Source: Mucilaginibacter galii (GTDB taxonomy: Bacteria > Bacteroidota > Bacteroidia > Sphingobacteriales > Sphingobacteriaceae). From it: a DNA stretch of 64,000 bases. Location of the stretch: contig NZ_BMDO01000001.1 in NCBI RefSeq assembly GCF_014635825.1, positions 372,001 to 436,000 on the forward strand, written 5' to 3'. The position numbers and the translations under genes were made by a program. Position 1 is the first letter of the stretch. Each line of letters opens with the position of its first letter. The notes under the pieces were generated by a model. That model saw nothing but the letters and a program-made list of their open reading frames with translations. It did no database searches and was not told the origin of the DNA. Of the stretch, positions 1 to 9,169 are shown in pieces.

Positions 1-3000
1 CTAATGCGGTAGATACCGCCACCACTCCGCTTAACCTGAAACTGGAACTGGGTACTATCGATTTTTCGAAGATCAAGATAGATTACCGTACCAACGAAAT
101 GAGCACCGTGACCACCCTTGGAAAGCTATTGGTAGAGATGGATGCTATTGACCTGAAAAATCAGCGTGTTGGTGTTAAAAGCATTACCCTGAATGACACC
201 AAAGCAGGTTTAACCCTGGCCAAACCACAATCGGTAACCCAAGCTATAGTTAAGGGTGCCAAAAAATTAGACACCCTTGTTACTGCTCCTAACAGCACCA
301 AACCATGGCACGCCACTATTGGCAAAATTAGTTTAGCTAATAACGATATTAAGTTCGATAACAATGCTCAGGCACCTTTGCGCCGCGGTATTGATTTTGG
401 GCACATGGATATTAAGAACCTGACTACGGAGATAGAAAACCTTTCGTACAGTCCGGATACCATAGCGGGCAAGGTAAACCAGTTTACGTTTACAGACAAG
501 AGTGGTTTCAACCTCAAACAGTTCCGTACCTCGTTTATGTATGGTGCCAAAAGCGCTTACCTAAAAGATTTGTATGTTGAAACCCCGCAAACCGTACTGC
601 AACGCAATTTAGAAGTTACTTACCCATCTATTGAAAGCTTAACCAAAGACATTGGAAAGTTAGGCATCAACGCCAATTTAGATGGCAGCAGTTTAGGCTT
701 AAAAGATGTGTTATTGCTCATGCCTACTATGGCCAGCATGGAACCGTTCAAAAGTACACCCAATGCAGTATTCAAGATCAACGGCCGGATTATGGGTCGG
801 GTTAACAACCTGAACATCCCTAATTTTGAAGTAACCGGTTTATCAAATACGCACATCAAAACATCAGCCGTGTTGCGTGGCATGCCCGATGTGAAAAAGG
901 CTTATTTCGATGTAAATCTGGCCGATTTTACTACCAGTCGTCGCGATATCATGCGCCTGGCACCACGTGGTACCATCCCTCCTAATATTAATATACCTGA
1001 GTACATGACCCTGCGTGGTAAGCTGAAAGGCACCATGAAGGATCTGTCGACGCAAATGACATTAAGTTCAACATTAGGTGCCGCAGCCATAAATGCAAAC
1101 GTCAAGAATGCAATGGACATGAAGCGCATTGCTTATGCGGCCAACGTGAAGGTAAAAAACCTGAATGCCGGTGCCCTGAGCGGTCAGCCGCAAATGGTAG
1201 GCCGCCTTACGCTTAATGCCAACGTTAAAGGTGCAGGTGCCGATCCTAAACATTTGAACCTACAGTTTGCCGCCAACGTACTTAGTGCACAAATAAAGGG
1301 TTACAACTACCGCAACCTGGTAGCCAAAGGCAGTGCCCGTAATGGAAATTATGTAGCCACAGCCCGCATGAAAGATCCAAACATCAACTTTACGCTGGAT
1401 GCCAAGGCCAACATGAACAAGAAATATCCGTCGGTTAACGCCACGGTACTGGTTGATAGTGTGAACCTGCAAAAGCTAAATTTTGTGAAGGATGATATGC
1501 GCTTTCATGGTAAGCTGGTAGCTAACTTCCCTACTGCCGACCCCGACTATTTAAATGGTAGCGCCGTATTAACGGATATGCTATTGGTGAATAAAGGACA
1601 GCGTATTCAGTTAGATACCGTAAGTGTTATTTCAACCGCCAATGCCGATAGCAGTAGCCTGCGGTTAGCAACGCCGTTCCTAACTGCCCATTTAGGTGGC
1701 AAGTATCAGCTAACGCAAATAGGTACTGCCTTACAAGATAATATAAATAAATACTTCAATACCGCTTTAGCCGCCGCCCCGGCAGCACGAGGTAAAGCAA
1801 TTAAAACTGCACCGTACAAACCTCAGCAATTCAACTTTGATATGCGCGTGGTTAAAACACCACTGGTTGCACAGTTTGCACCCGATTTGAAACAGCTTGA
1901 CCCGGTATTGATCAATGGCCGCTTTGATAGCCAAACCGGAGAATTGCTGGTTAACGGTACCATGCCAAAAATTGTTTATGGCACTAACGTAGTAAGTAAT
2001 GGCAAAATAAACATTAACACTGCCAATAACGCTTTAAACTACGCGTTAACCTTTGACCAAATACAAGCAGGCAGCAGTTTAAAACTGTTGTACCCTAGTC
2101 TCAGCGGTAATGCCCAAAATGACAAACTGAATTTGAGCCTGCAAGTACGTGATGCTGCGAAGAAAGAGCGCTACCGTATAGCCGGTGTATTTAACGTAAT
2201 ACCGGGCGCCTACCAGTTCAGCTTCCTGCAAAACGGGTTGCTATTAGACTATGCCGAATGGGCGGTTAATCCTAACAACTCATTCCAGTATGGCCCCAAA
2301 GGTATATTAGCACGCGATTTTGCATTAACCAATAATAATCAAACTTTGAGTATTAACAGTAACCCGGCGCAGCCTAACGCACCGCTCACCGTTAATTTCA
2401 ACAATTTCCATATCGAAACGCTAACCCGCCTGGCCCAGCAAGACTCGCTATTGGTAGGTGGTACCATTAATGGTAATGCAGTAGTAAGCAACCTGCAGGC
2501 ATCACCCGTATTTGTAGCCGATATGAATGTTGGCGATTTTAACTTTAAAGGCGATACCGTTGGTAACATAGCCATTAAAGTGAACAACCAAACCGCCAAT
2601 GCCTACGCAGCAAACGTAAGCATAACCGGCTACGGTAACCAGGTAGACCTAACCGGCATGTATTACACCGATACCCCCGAAGGCCGCATGGATATGAACC
2701 TGAACATTGTGAATATGAGCATGAAGAGCATTGAAGGCTTCAGTTTTGGCAGCATACGCAGGGCTACGGGCAACATTACAGGTCAGTTAAAAATTACAGG
2801 TAATACAGCTGCGCCAGCGGTAAGGGGAGATATCAATTTCACCAAAGTTGGGTTCAATGTATCCATGCTCAACTCCTACTTTACCATGCCTAACGAAAGC
2901 ATTACCTTTAATAACGAGGGTGTACGTTTCAACGATTTTACACTGATAGATAGCCTTGGCAATAAAGCCACAGTTACGGGAGCGGTTTATACGAAAACCT

Positions 3001-4490
3001 ATACCGATTTCCGTTTTGGGTTAGATATTAATGCAGCCAACTTCCGTGCGGTAAACTCTACCAAGGCCGATAACAAGTTGTTTTACGGTCAGCTTTATAT
3101 TGATACACGTGTGAAGATACGGGGCGATATGAACAAGCCTGTGGTTGATGCCAGCCTGACCGTGAATGATAAAACGGATATGACTTTTGTGCTGCCCACT
3201 ACCGACCCGAGTGTGGAGGACCGAAAGGGCGTGGTGGAGTTCGTCAGTAAAAACCCTGATCTTGACTCCATATTATACGCCAAACAACTGGATTCGCTCC
3301 GCAAATCAGAACTTACGGGTTTAGACTTAACAGCTACTTTAAACGTTAGCAAGAACGCCAACTTCAACATTGTAATTGATGAGCGTAACGGCGATGTGGT
3401 ACACATTAAGGGCGAAGCACAACTAAGCGCGGGTATTGATCCAAGCGGTAAAATTAACCTAACCGGTACCTATACCGTTAACGAAGGTTCATACCAGCTA
3501 TCTTACGGGCCGGTAAGCCGCTTGTTCCGCTTTAAACAAGGCAGTACCATTGTTTGGAATGGCGACCCGACCAACGCCAACGTTGATTTAACCGCAATTT
3601 ACCTGGCTAACGTTCCTCCTATTGATTTAGTGCAGGATCAATTGAGCGGTACAGATGGCTCTGGCACTGTTTATAAACAAAAGCTACCTTTCAATGTAAA
3701 CCTCAACATGAAAGATCAGTTGCTTACACCAAAAATCAGCTTTGACATAGTGTTACCGGATAGTAATTACACCGTGTCGCAAAGCGTTGTTGATGCTGTG
3801 AACAACCGCCTTTCGCAAATCAGGCGCGACCCTAACGAAATGAATAAACAAGTGTTGGGCGTATTGGTACTGGGTCACTTTATTGGCGATAATCCTTTAC
3901 AAAGCCAAGGCGGCAGTGCCGGTGTGGAAGGTGCTGTCCGTAATAGCGTGAGCAGCCTACTATCTAACCAATTAAATAAACTTGCGGGTAACTTTATTGG
4001 AGGTGTGGATTTGAACTTCGACCTGCAATCGGGCCAGGATTACTCCTCAGGTACCGAACAAAACCGTACAGACCTGAACGTGGGGCTATCAAAACGCTTC
4101 CTGAATGATAGGTTAACCGTAACCATTGGTAATAATTTCCAACTCGAAGGTAAACAACAACCGGGGCAAAGCTCCAGTACGATAGCTGGTAACGTATCTG
4201 TTAATTATCGTTTAACTAAAGACGGCCGCTACATTCTGCGTGCTTATCGCCGCGACCAGTATATTGTTATCCAGGGTCAGGTTATTGAAACAGGTGTGGG
4301 TTTTACCGTTAATGTAGACTATAATCGTTTTAAAGAGATTTTTTCTAAAAACAGTCCGGAAGAAAGAGCTTTACTGCGTCAGCGCAAGCGTGAGGAGAAA
4401 GAGAAAAAAGAGCAACAAGAACAGAAAGAAAAACAACAGGACAAGCAACCTGCTGATGAGCCAAAGCAGACTACTACTTCTACAAACTAA
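1..4490 (+). CDS. tamB: TamB-family translocation/assembly protein (5' end outside window)
   Basis: The reading frame is open from base 3 with no stop, so the gene enters from upstream; about 1495 residues are visible. Long stretches of alternating polar/hydrophobic beta-strand sequence with repeated N/G-rich turns match the AsmA/TamB beta-taco fold, and the final ~400 residues resemble the C-terminal TamB (DUF490) domain. The last ~50 residues are a charged K/E/Q-rich tail. TamB proteins are inner-membrane-anchored and span the periplasm; they work with an Omp85 partner in outer-membrane protein assembly or lipid transport. The next gene, 4 bases downstream, is that partner. The N-terminal anchor is not in the window. 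Confidence 0.9.
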   Translation, partial: NAVDTATTPLNLKLELGTIDFSKIKIDYRTNEMSTVTTLGKLLVEMDAIDLKNQRVGVKSITLNDTKAGLTLAKPQSVTQAIVKGAKKLDTLVTAPNSTKPWHATIGKISLANNDIKFDNNAQAPLRRGIDFGHMDIKNLTTEIENLSYSPDTIAGKVNQFTFTDKSGFNLKQFRTSFMYGAKSAYLKDLYVETPQTVLQRNLEVTYPSIESLTKDIGKLGINANLDGSSLGLKDVLLLMPTMASMEPFKSTPNAVFKINGRIMGRVNNLNIPNFEVTGLSNTHIKTSAVLRGMPDVKKAYFDVNLADFTTSRRDIMRLAPRGTIPPNINIPEYMTLRGKLKGTMKDLSTQMTLSSTLGAAAINANVKNAMDMKRIAYAANVKVKNLNAGALSGQPQMVGRLTLNANVKGAGADPKHLNLQFAANVLSAQIKGYNYRNLVAKGSARNGNYVATARMKDPNINFTLDAKANMNKKYPSVNATVLVDSVNLQKLNFVKDDMRFHGKLVANFPTADPDYLNGSAVLTDMLLVNKGQRIQLDTVSVISTANADSSSLRLATPFLTAHLGGKYQLTQIGTALQDNINKYFNTALAAAPAARGKAIKTAPYKPQQFNFDMRVVKTPLVAQFAPDLKQLDPVLINGRFDSQTGELLVNGTMPKIVYGTNVVSNGKININTANNALNYALTFDQIQAGSSLKLLYPSLSGNAQNDKLNLSLQVRDAAKKERYRIAGVFNVIPGAYQFSFLQNGLLLDYAEWAVNPNNSFQYGPKGILARDFALTNNNQTLSINSNPAQPNAPLTVNFNNFHIETLTRLAQQDSLLVGGTINGNAVVSNLQASPVFVADMNVGDFNFKGDTVGNIAIKVNNQTANAYAANVSITGYGNQVDLTGMYYTDTPEGRMDMNLNIVNMSMKSIEGFSFGSIRRATGNITGQLKITGNTAAPAVRGDINFTKVGFNVSMLNSYFTMPNESITFNNEGVRFNDFTLIDSLGNKATVTGAVYTKTYTDFRFGLDINAANFRAVNSTKADNKLFYGQLYIDTRVKIRGDMNKPVVDASLTVNDKTDMTFVLPTTDPSVEDRKGVVEFVSKNPDLDSILYAKQLDSLRKSELTGLDLTATLNVSKNANFNIVIDERNGDVVHIKGEAQLSAGIDPSGKINLTGTYTVNEGSYQLSYGPVSRLFRFKQGSTIVWNGDPTNANVDLTAIYLANVPPIDLVQDQLSGTDGSGTVYKQKLPFNVNLNMKDQLLTPKISFDIVLPDSNYTVSQSVVDAVNNRLSQIRRDPNEMNKQVLGVLVLGHFIGDNPLQSQGGSAGVEGAVRNSVSSLLSNQLNKLAGNFIGGVDLNFDLQSGQDYSSGTEQNRTDLNVGLSKRFLNDRLTVTIGNNFQLEGKQQPGQSSSTIAGNVSVNYRLTKDGRYILRAYRRDQYIVIQGQVIETGVGFTVNVDYNRFKEIFSKNSPEERALLRQRKREEKEKKEQQEQKEKQQDKQPADEPKQTTTSTN

Positions 4491-4494
4491 ACCT

Positions 4495-6747
4495 ATGATT
4501 AAAAATTTAGCTTACTTATCGTTAATGTTTGCTTTAGTGATCAGCGCTTGCAGCACCACCAAGGATTTGCCTGCCGGTCAAAAGCTATATACCGGAGGTG
4601 AGGTCAACTTTACAGATAAAGACCTGTCTAAAAAAGAAAAAAGCCTTTTAACTGAAGATTTAACAGCTTTATTAAGACCAAAGCCTAACGGAAAAATAGG
4701 TCCGTTCCGTTTTAAATTATACATTTATCAAAAAACAAAAACTACCAAAACCAAGGGTTTAAAGCATTGGTTAAACACCAAGTTTGGCGAACCTCCTGTG
4801 CTGGCAAGCGATGTTGACCTTACAGCTAATATTACCATTTTGCAAAACCGGCTGCAAAACCGCAGTTATTTTCAAGCCCAAGTTACCGGCGATACCATAA
4901 GCAAGGATAAGAAAGCAAAGGCTGTTTACACAGTTTCGGCAGGGCCATCTTACAAATACCGAAATATCATCTTCCCTACAGGTACTGACCCCTTGGATAC
5001 AGCGATCAAAGCAACAGCATCAGAAACTATCTTGAAAAAAGGCGAGGCTTATAACCTGGATGCCATTAAGGCAGAACGTTTGCGTATTGATGCACGTCTT
5101 AAAGAAAAAGGCTTCTATTATTTTGCACCCGAAAATTTGATTTTCAGTGCGTTTGACACCACCATTGCCGGCCACCAGATAGATGCTTACATGAAGGTAA
5201 AAAACGATGTGAGCGAGCGTGCACGCCGTGTTTACACCATTAATAAGATTTATATATATCCGGCCTACTCTTTAAGAGATACGGCTTTAAAGCTTGATTC
5301 GGCTGTAAAATATAACTGGTACAATGTAATAGATCGCCGCCGACGTACTATTCGCCCTTATGTGTTCAAAAATACGGTTTTGCTGCACCCGGGCGAAGTA
5401 TACAACCGTACAGACCACAATAACTCTTTGAATCGCTTTATTGAGTTAGGGCCTTATAAATTTGTAAAGAACCGTTTTGAGGATGTGTCTGCCGATTCAT
5501 CTAAACTAAATGCTTTCTACTTTTTAACCCAATACCCGCGTAAGTCTTTATCTGTAGATTTATTGGGTCGTACCACATCGGCCAACTATAACGGAACCCA
5601 GATCAATATCAACTGGCGTAACCGCAATACCTTTAAAGGTGCAGAAGCGCTAACCGTCACCTTGTTTGGTAGCACCGATGGGCAAATAGCATCAAGCAAT
5701 GGTGGCTATGCACTTTCACAAGTGGGTATAAACACTACCCTATCGTGGCCGCGTTTTATCAGTCCGTTTAATTTCAAGGCCGATAACGCTTACATACCGC
5801 GTACTAATTTAAGCTTGGGTTACTCGGTTATAAACCGTAGCCAACTGTATAACCTTAATTCGTTCAATGGTTCATTCGGTTATCAATGGAAGCAAAACGT
5901 ACACAAAAGCCATGAGCTTAACCTTTTGGCAATTACCTATGTTAAGCCGGCAAGTGTAACCGAATTGTATTTAGATAGTATTAGAAGAACGCCTAACCCG
6001 GCTTTAAAACACGTTATTGATCCTCAGTTTACCTTTGGCCCAAGTTATAGCTACACGTATACCAACACTACAGAAACGTACCGTACCAACACTTTTTACT
6101 ATAACGGGCGTGCAAGTACATCAGGCTTGTTAACCGGCTTGTTTATGGGGGCAGATACTTTAGGCGGTAACGCAAAAAAGGTGTTTGGTACTAACTTCAA
6201 TCAATACATTAAATTAGAGAATGAGATTCGTTTCTTCCACAAACTTGGTGCAAAAAGCACTATTGCAGCAAGGGTAATTGCGAGTGCAGGTTTACCATAT
6301 GGCAACTCAACCATTTTGCCTTACAGTCAGCAATTTTTTATAGGGGGTGCTAACAGCTTACGTGGTTTCCGTGCCCGCTCAATAGGGCCGGGTACAATTG
6401 ACCCATTAGCTAACAATCCTAATGGTTTTATTGGCGATCAATCGGGCGATATTAAACTGGAAGGTAGTTTAGAGTACCGACCGCACTTGTTTAGCATTGT
6501 TTATGGTGCATTGTTCTTTGACGCAGGTAACGTATGGAATGCCAAATCGGCTGCTACTTTACCAGGTGGAACTTTCAGCAAAAACTTCTTGAGTCAGTTA
6601 GCTACCGACGTTGGTGCAGGTCTCCGTTTTGATGCCAGTGTATTAGTATTGCGTACCGATTTTGGTTTCCCGTTAACCCGGCCTTATAAGTCGGATACTG
6701 CAAAAGATAAAGTGGTATTTAATTTAGCCATAGGCTATCCGTTTTAA
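4495..6747 (+). CDS. tamL: TamL, lipoprotein Omp85 (BamA/TamA family) outer-membrane protein
   Basis: The ATG at 4495 is chosen over upstream in-frame ATGs (from 4390) because it opens a clean lipoprotein signal, MIKNLAYLSLMFALVISAC with Cys19, and lies 4 bases after the tamB stop. The 750-residue product has POTRA-like repeats over about residues 40-350 and a C-terminal 16-strand-type barrel. The barrel carries the loop-6 signature LRGFRARSIGPG found across Omp85 proteins. In Bacteroidota the TamA role is filled by such a lipoprotein, called TamL, paired with TamB. The two are almost certainly cotranscribed. Substrate is unknown from sequence. Confidence 0.9.
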   Translation: MIKNLAYLSLMFALVISACSTTKDLPAGQKLYTGGEVNFTDKDLSKKEKSLLTEDLTALLRPKPNGKIGPFRFKLYIYQKTKTTKTKGLKHWLNTKFGEPPVLASDVDLTANITILQNRLQNRSYFQAQVTGDTISKDKKAKAVYTVSAGPSYKYRNIIFPTGTDPLDTAIKATASETILKKGEAYNLDAIKAERLRIDARLKEKGFYYFAPENLIFSAFDTTIAGHQIDAYMKVKNDVSERARRVYTINKIYIYPAYSLRDTALKLDSAVKYNWYNVIDRRRRTIRPYVFKNTVLLHPGEVYNRTDHNNSLNRFIELGPYKFVKNRFEDVSADSSKLNAFYFLTQYPRKSLSVDLLGRTTSANYNGTQININWRNRNTFKGAEALTVTLFGSTDGQIASSNGGYALSQVGINTTLSWPRFISPFNFKADNAYIPRTNLSLGYSVINRSQLYNLNSFNGSFGYQWKQNVHKSHELNLLAITYVKPASVTELYLDSIRRTPNPALKHVIDPQFTFGPSYSYTYTNTTETYRTNTFYYNGRASTSGLLTGLFMGADTLGGNAKKVFGTNFNQYIKLENEIRFFHKLGAKSTIAARVIASAGLPYGNSTILPYSQQFFIGGANSLRGFRARSIGPGTIDPLANNPNGFIGDQSGDIKLEGSLEYRPHLFSIVYGALFFDAGNVWNAKSAATLPGGTFSKNFLSQLATDVGAGLRFDASVLVLRTDFGFPLTRPYKSDTAKDKVVFNLAIGYPF

Positions 6748-6769
6748 ACATCACACCCGTTTAACTTAT

Positions 6770-6805
6770 AAAATGCCATTCCTGATTATTCGGAATGGCA
6801 TTTTT
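6770..6805 (+). terminator. Rho-independent terminator after tamL
   Basis: Arms AAATGCCATTCC (6771-6782) and GGAATGGCATTT (6792-6803) form a 12-bp perfect stem with a 9-nt loop, followed by a T run. It lies 23 bases after the tamL stop. It also argues that the next gene starts downstream of the hairpin, not at the in-hairpin ATG at 6773. Confidence 0.85.
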
Positions 6806-6829
6806 AATTTGTTAGCTTCGCCCAAATTT

Positions 6830-7258
6830 ATGAAGATCAACATTCCCTTATACACCATTGATTTGCAAGACGATGGCTACCACCTGTTAGTCGAAGTTAA
6901 AATTGGCCGCAAAAGTTTTAAGGTAGTATTAGATACAGGTGCCTCCAAAACCGTATTTGACCAAACCATGCTGGCGCAGGCACTTAACCACGTAAATGTT
7001 CAGTCGACAGACCGCCTGTCGGCAGGCTTAGGCACGCTCACTATGGAATCGTTTACAGCAGTATTGCCTGATTTTAAGATAGGAAGATTAAAGCTCCCTG
7101 ACTTTGAAGTAGCTGTGTTAGATCTTTCTACTATTAACCAAGCTTATGCACAGCTCAATCATCCGCAAGTACTGGGCGTGTTGGGTGGAGATATTTTGAT
7201 GCGCTATAAAGCTGTGATTAGCTATGGGAAGCAGAAACTGAGCTTGCAGGTAGAATAA
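6830..7258 (+). CDS. Retropepsin-like aspartic protease
   Basis: A 142-residue protein with the active-site motif DTGAS at residues 35-39, followed by hydrophobic strands and a second glycine-rich element (VLGGDIL) near the C-terminus. This is the size and layout of a single-lobed bacterial retropepsin that would act as a dimer. The in-frame ATG at 6773 lies inside the tamL terminator, so the ATG at 6830 is preferred; TAGCTTCG just upstream (6814-6821) is one base from the TAnnTTTG promoter element. No signal peptide is seen, so it is probably cytoplasmic. Substrate unknown. Confidence 0.8.
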   Translation: MKINIPLYTIDLQDDGYHLLVEVKIGRKSFKVVLDTGASKTVFDQTMLAQALNHVNVQSTDRLSAGLGTLTMESFTAVLPDFKIGRLKLPDFEVAVLDLSTINQAYAQLNHPQVLGVLGGDILMRYKAVISYGKQKLSLQVE

Positions 7259-7503
7259 GTGATCACTTAACATACATTGCCGTTTGCGTAGCCTGGCAAT
7301 ATCTACAGGAATAAGCAAATAACACCTTGTTATAAAGTTCAGCATACTACCTTATCTCATGCACTTGCATAGCCGGTTTTATTCGTTTAAATTTACTTCA
7401 CATTGAATAACTATATACACAGCCTAACACGCCCTTAGGCGGCTTGGTTGGCTATAAACAGGCATCCATACATACCTGCATAATTTGCTGTTCCTCATAA
7501 AAC

Positions 7504-8916
7504 ATGAACGATATACCAGAAAGTAAAACCGTAAAAGCTATTGCTGCTGCTGCTGTAGCTCATTCGAGTTTATGGGCCAACACAAAGGCAAATTTACGAT
7601 GGAGCACCTTTAGCAAAAGGCTGATGGATAGTCCGTACTTATTGTATTTCCCATTTCTGTTGTATAGTGCCTGGTTAATTATCCACTACAGGCTACCCGG
7701 TTTGCATGCCGATGAGATCCGTTATGTGGAACTGGCCAAAAACCTTATTCACGGTTATTATTCCCCATTTCCTGAGAACATCAATTTATGGAACGGACCC
7801 GGTTACCCCATTCTTTTAATGCCTTTTGCGGCTTTGCATGTGCCTTTGGTTTATGCGGCGTTAATAAACGCTTTGTTTCATTATCTCTCACTGGTGTTTT
7901 TGCACCAGTCGCTAAGTTTAGTGGCCAATAAAAAAACGGCATTGGTTGGTAGTCTGCTACTGGGCATTTATCCTAATGCCTTATCGGTATTACCGCTTTT
8001 GTATACCGAGGCATTCACCTCCTTTTTAATAGCTGCATTTATTTATAGCGTTACCCTTTACTACACTCAAAAGAAAAATAAATACATGCTGATAGCGGGT
8101 GGGGTGTTAGGCTACCTTACGCTCACCAAAATTATCTTAGGATATGTAATTCTTATTTGCTTATTCGTTTGCTTAGGCATGTTGCTGTTCAAAAAGAACC
8201 GGAAGTACTACATTAAATCGGCTACTGTGCTGCTTATTGCCTTGGCTGCAACAGTACCATATCTTGCATATACTTACTACATCACGGATAAGGTATTTTA
8301 CTGGGGCAATTCGGGCGGTATGAGCCTCTATTGGATGAGCACACCTTTTGAACGCGAGTACGGTGATTGGAAAGTTCCCAGCCTTAAAAACACCCAATAC
8401 CCGTATATTTTCAAATCGAAAGAAACAGCTATGCTGCTGAGGAAGAATCACATCAAAGAGATCAACTTTATCCTGAACAAGCATAACGCTATTGAACAAG
8501 ACGCACTTTTTAAACAGATAGCATTTCAAAACATTAAAGCGCATCCGCTAAAATTTGCCACCAATTATTACTATAACGTATCGAGGATGTTATTCAACTT
8601 CCCGTATTCGTATGCTTACCAGGATTCGGCCATTATTGGGAACATCATCAGAGGGAGCTTAATGATGTGGGCAAGCTTATTGGGCATAGTACTCACTATT
8701 TATAACTGGCGCAAGGTTATTTACCCGGTTAAATTCATTCTACTGGTTACCGGCGTTTATCTGCTGCTAAGCGGTGCATTAAGCGCATACCCACGCCAAC
8801 TTGATGTGGTGGTACCTGTATTACTTTTTTGGATATGTTATTTAGCAGCCAATACTAAGCTGCTTAACCTAAAATTTGTTACGAAAAGACGAATGCGGGC
8901 TGTTCCGGTTAATTAG
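7504..8916 (+). CDS. GT-C (GT39/PMT-like) membrane glycosyltransferase
   Basis: A 470-residue polytopic protein with about nine or ten hydrophobic segments. The first periplasmic loop, straight after the first membrane span, carries HADEIRY with the acidic pair D70-E71, the catalytic/metal position of GT-C enzymes such as ArnT and protein mannosyltransferases. Such enzymes move sugars from polyprenyl-phosphate carriers to lipids or proteins on the periplasmic side. The N-terminal ~40 residues are Ala-rich and not obviously a signal. No glycan cluster surrounds it, so the acceptor cannot be named. Confidence 0.75.
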   Translation: MNDIPESKTVKAIAAAAVAHSSLWANTKANLRWSTFSKRLMDSPYLLYFPFLLYSAWLIIHYRLPGLHADEIRYVELAKNLIHGYYSPFPENINLWNGPGYPILLMPFAALHVPLVYAALINALFHYLSLVFLHQSLSLVANKKTALVGSLLLGIYPNALSVLPLLYTEAFTSFLIAAFIYSVTLYYTQKKNKYMLIAGGVLGYLTLTKIILGYVILICLFVCLGMLLFKKNRKYYIKSATVLLIALAATVPYLAYTYYITDKVFYWGNSGGMSLYWMSTPFEREYGDWKVPSLKNTQYPYIFKSKETAMLLRKNHIKEINFILNKHNAIEQDALFKQIAFQNIKAHPLKFATNYYYNVSRMLFNFPYSYAYQDSAIIGNIIRGSLMMWASLLGIVLTIYNWRKVIYPVKFILLVTGVYLLLSGALSAYPRQLDVVVPVLLFWICYLAANTKLLNLKFVTKRRMRAVPVN

Positions 8917-8968
8917 GTAAGACCGTTTCATATCCTATTAGCGTATAACCTATCCTCGCACTAGTTCC

Positions 8969-9053
8969 ACGCCCCCCCTCCTCGGAGGGGAATTTTAGAA
9001 AGCTAAAAATAAAAAACTCTTATTCCTTCTTGAGAGGAGTTAGGGGTGTGTTC
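8969..9053. repeat. Palindromic repeat, CCTCCC family (copy D1)
   Basis: An imperfect inverted repeat. The left side is C-rich with an internal CCCCTC/GAGGGG hairpin, and the right end GAGGAGTTAGGGGTGTG is roughly complementary to the left outer arm. It is the most diverged member of the family at 58957, 59606 and 63596. It lies between convergent genes. Confidence 0.6.
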
Positions 9054-9169
9054 GTAAAGCGATTGCATTCATTACGCGAATAAATATGCCGGCCTTTGCA
9101 AAAATTCCTCTTACCCTCTCCAAGAAGGGAAATTCAGAAAAACTATTACTTCCCTTAAGCGGGTTCGGA

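Noticed and set aside
6773..6829. Upstream start for the aspartic protease
   Set aside because: The codons lie in the tamL terminator hairpin and encode a non-conserved hydrophobic segment.
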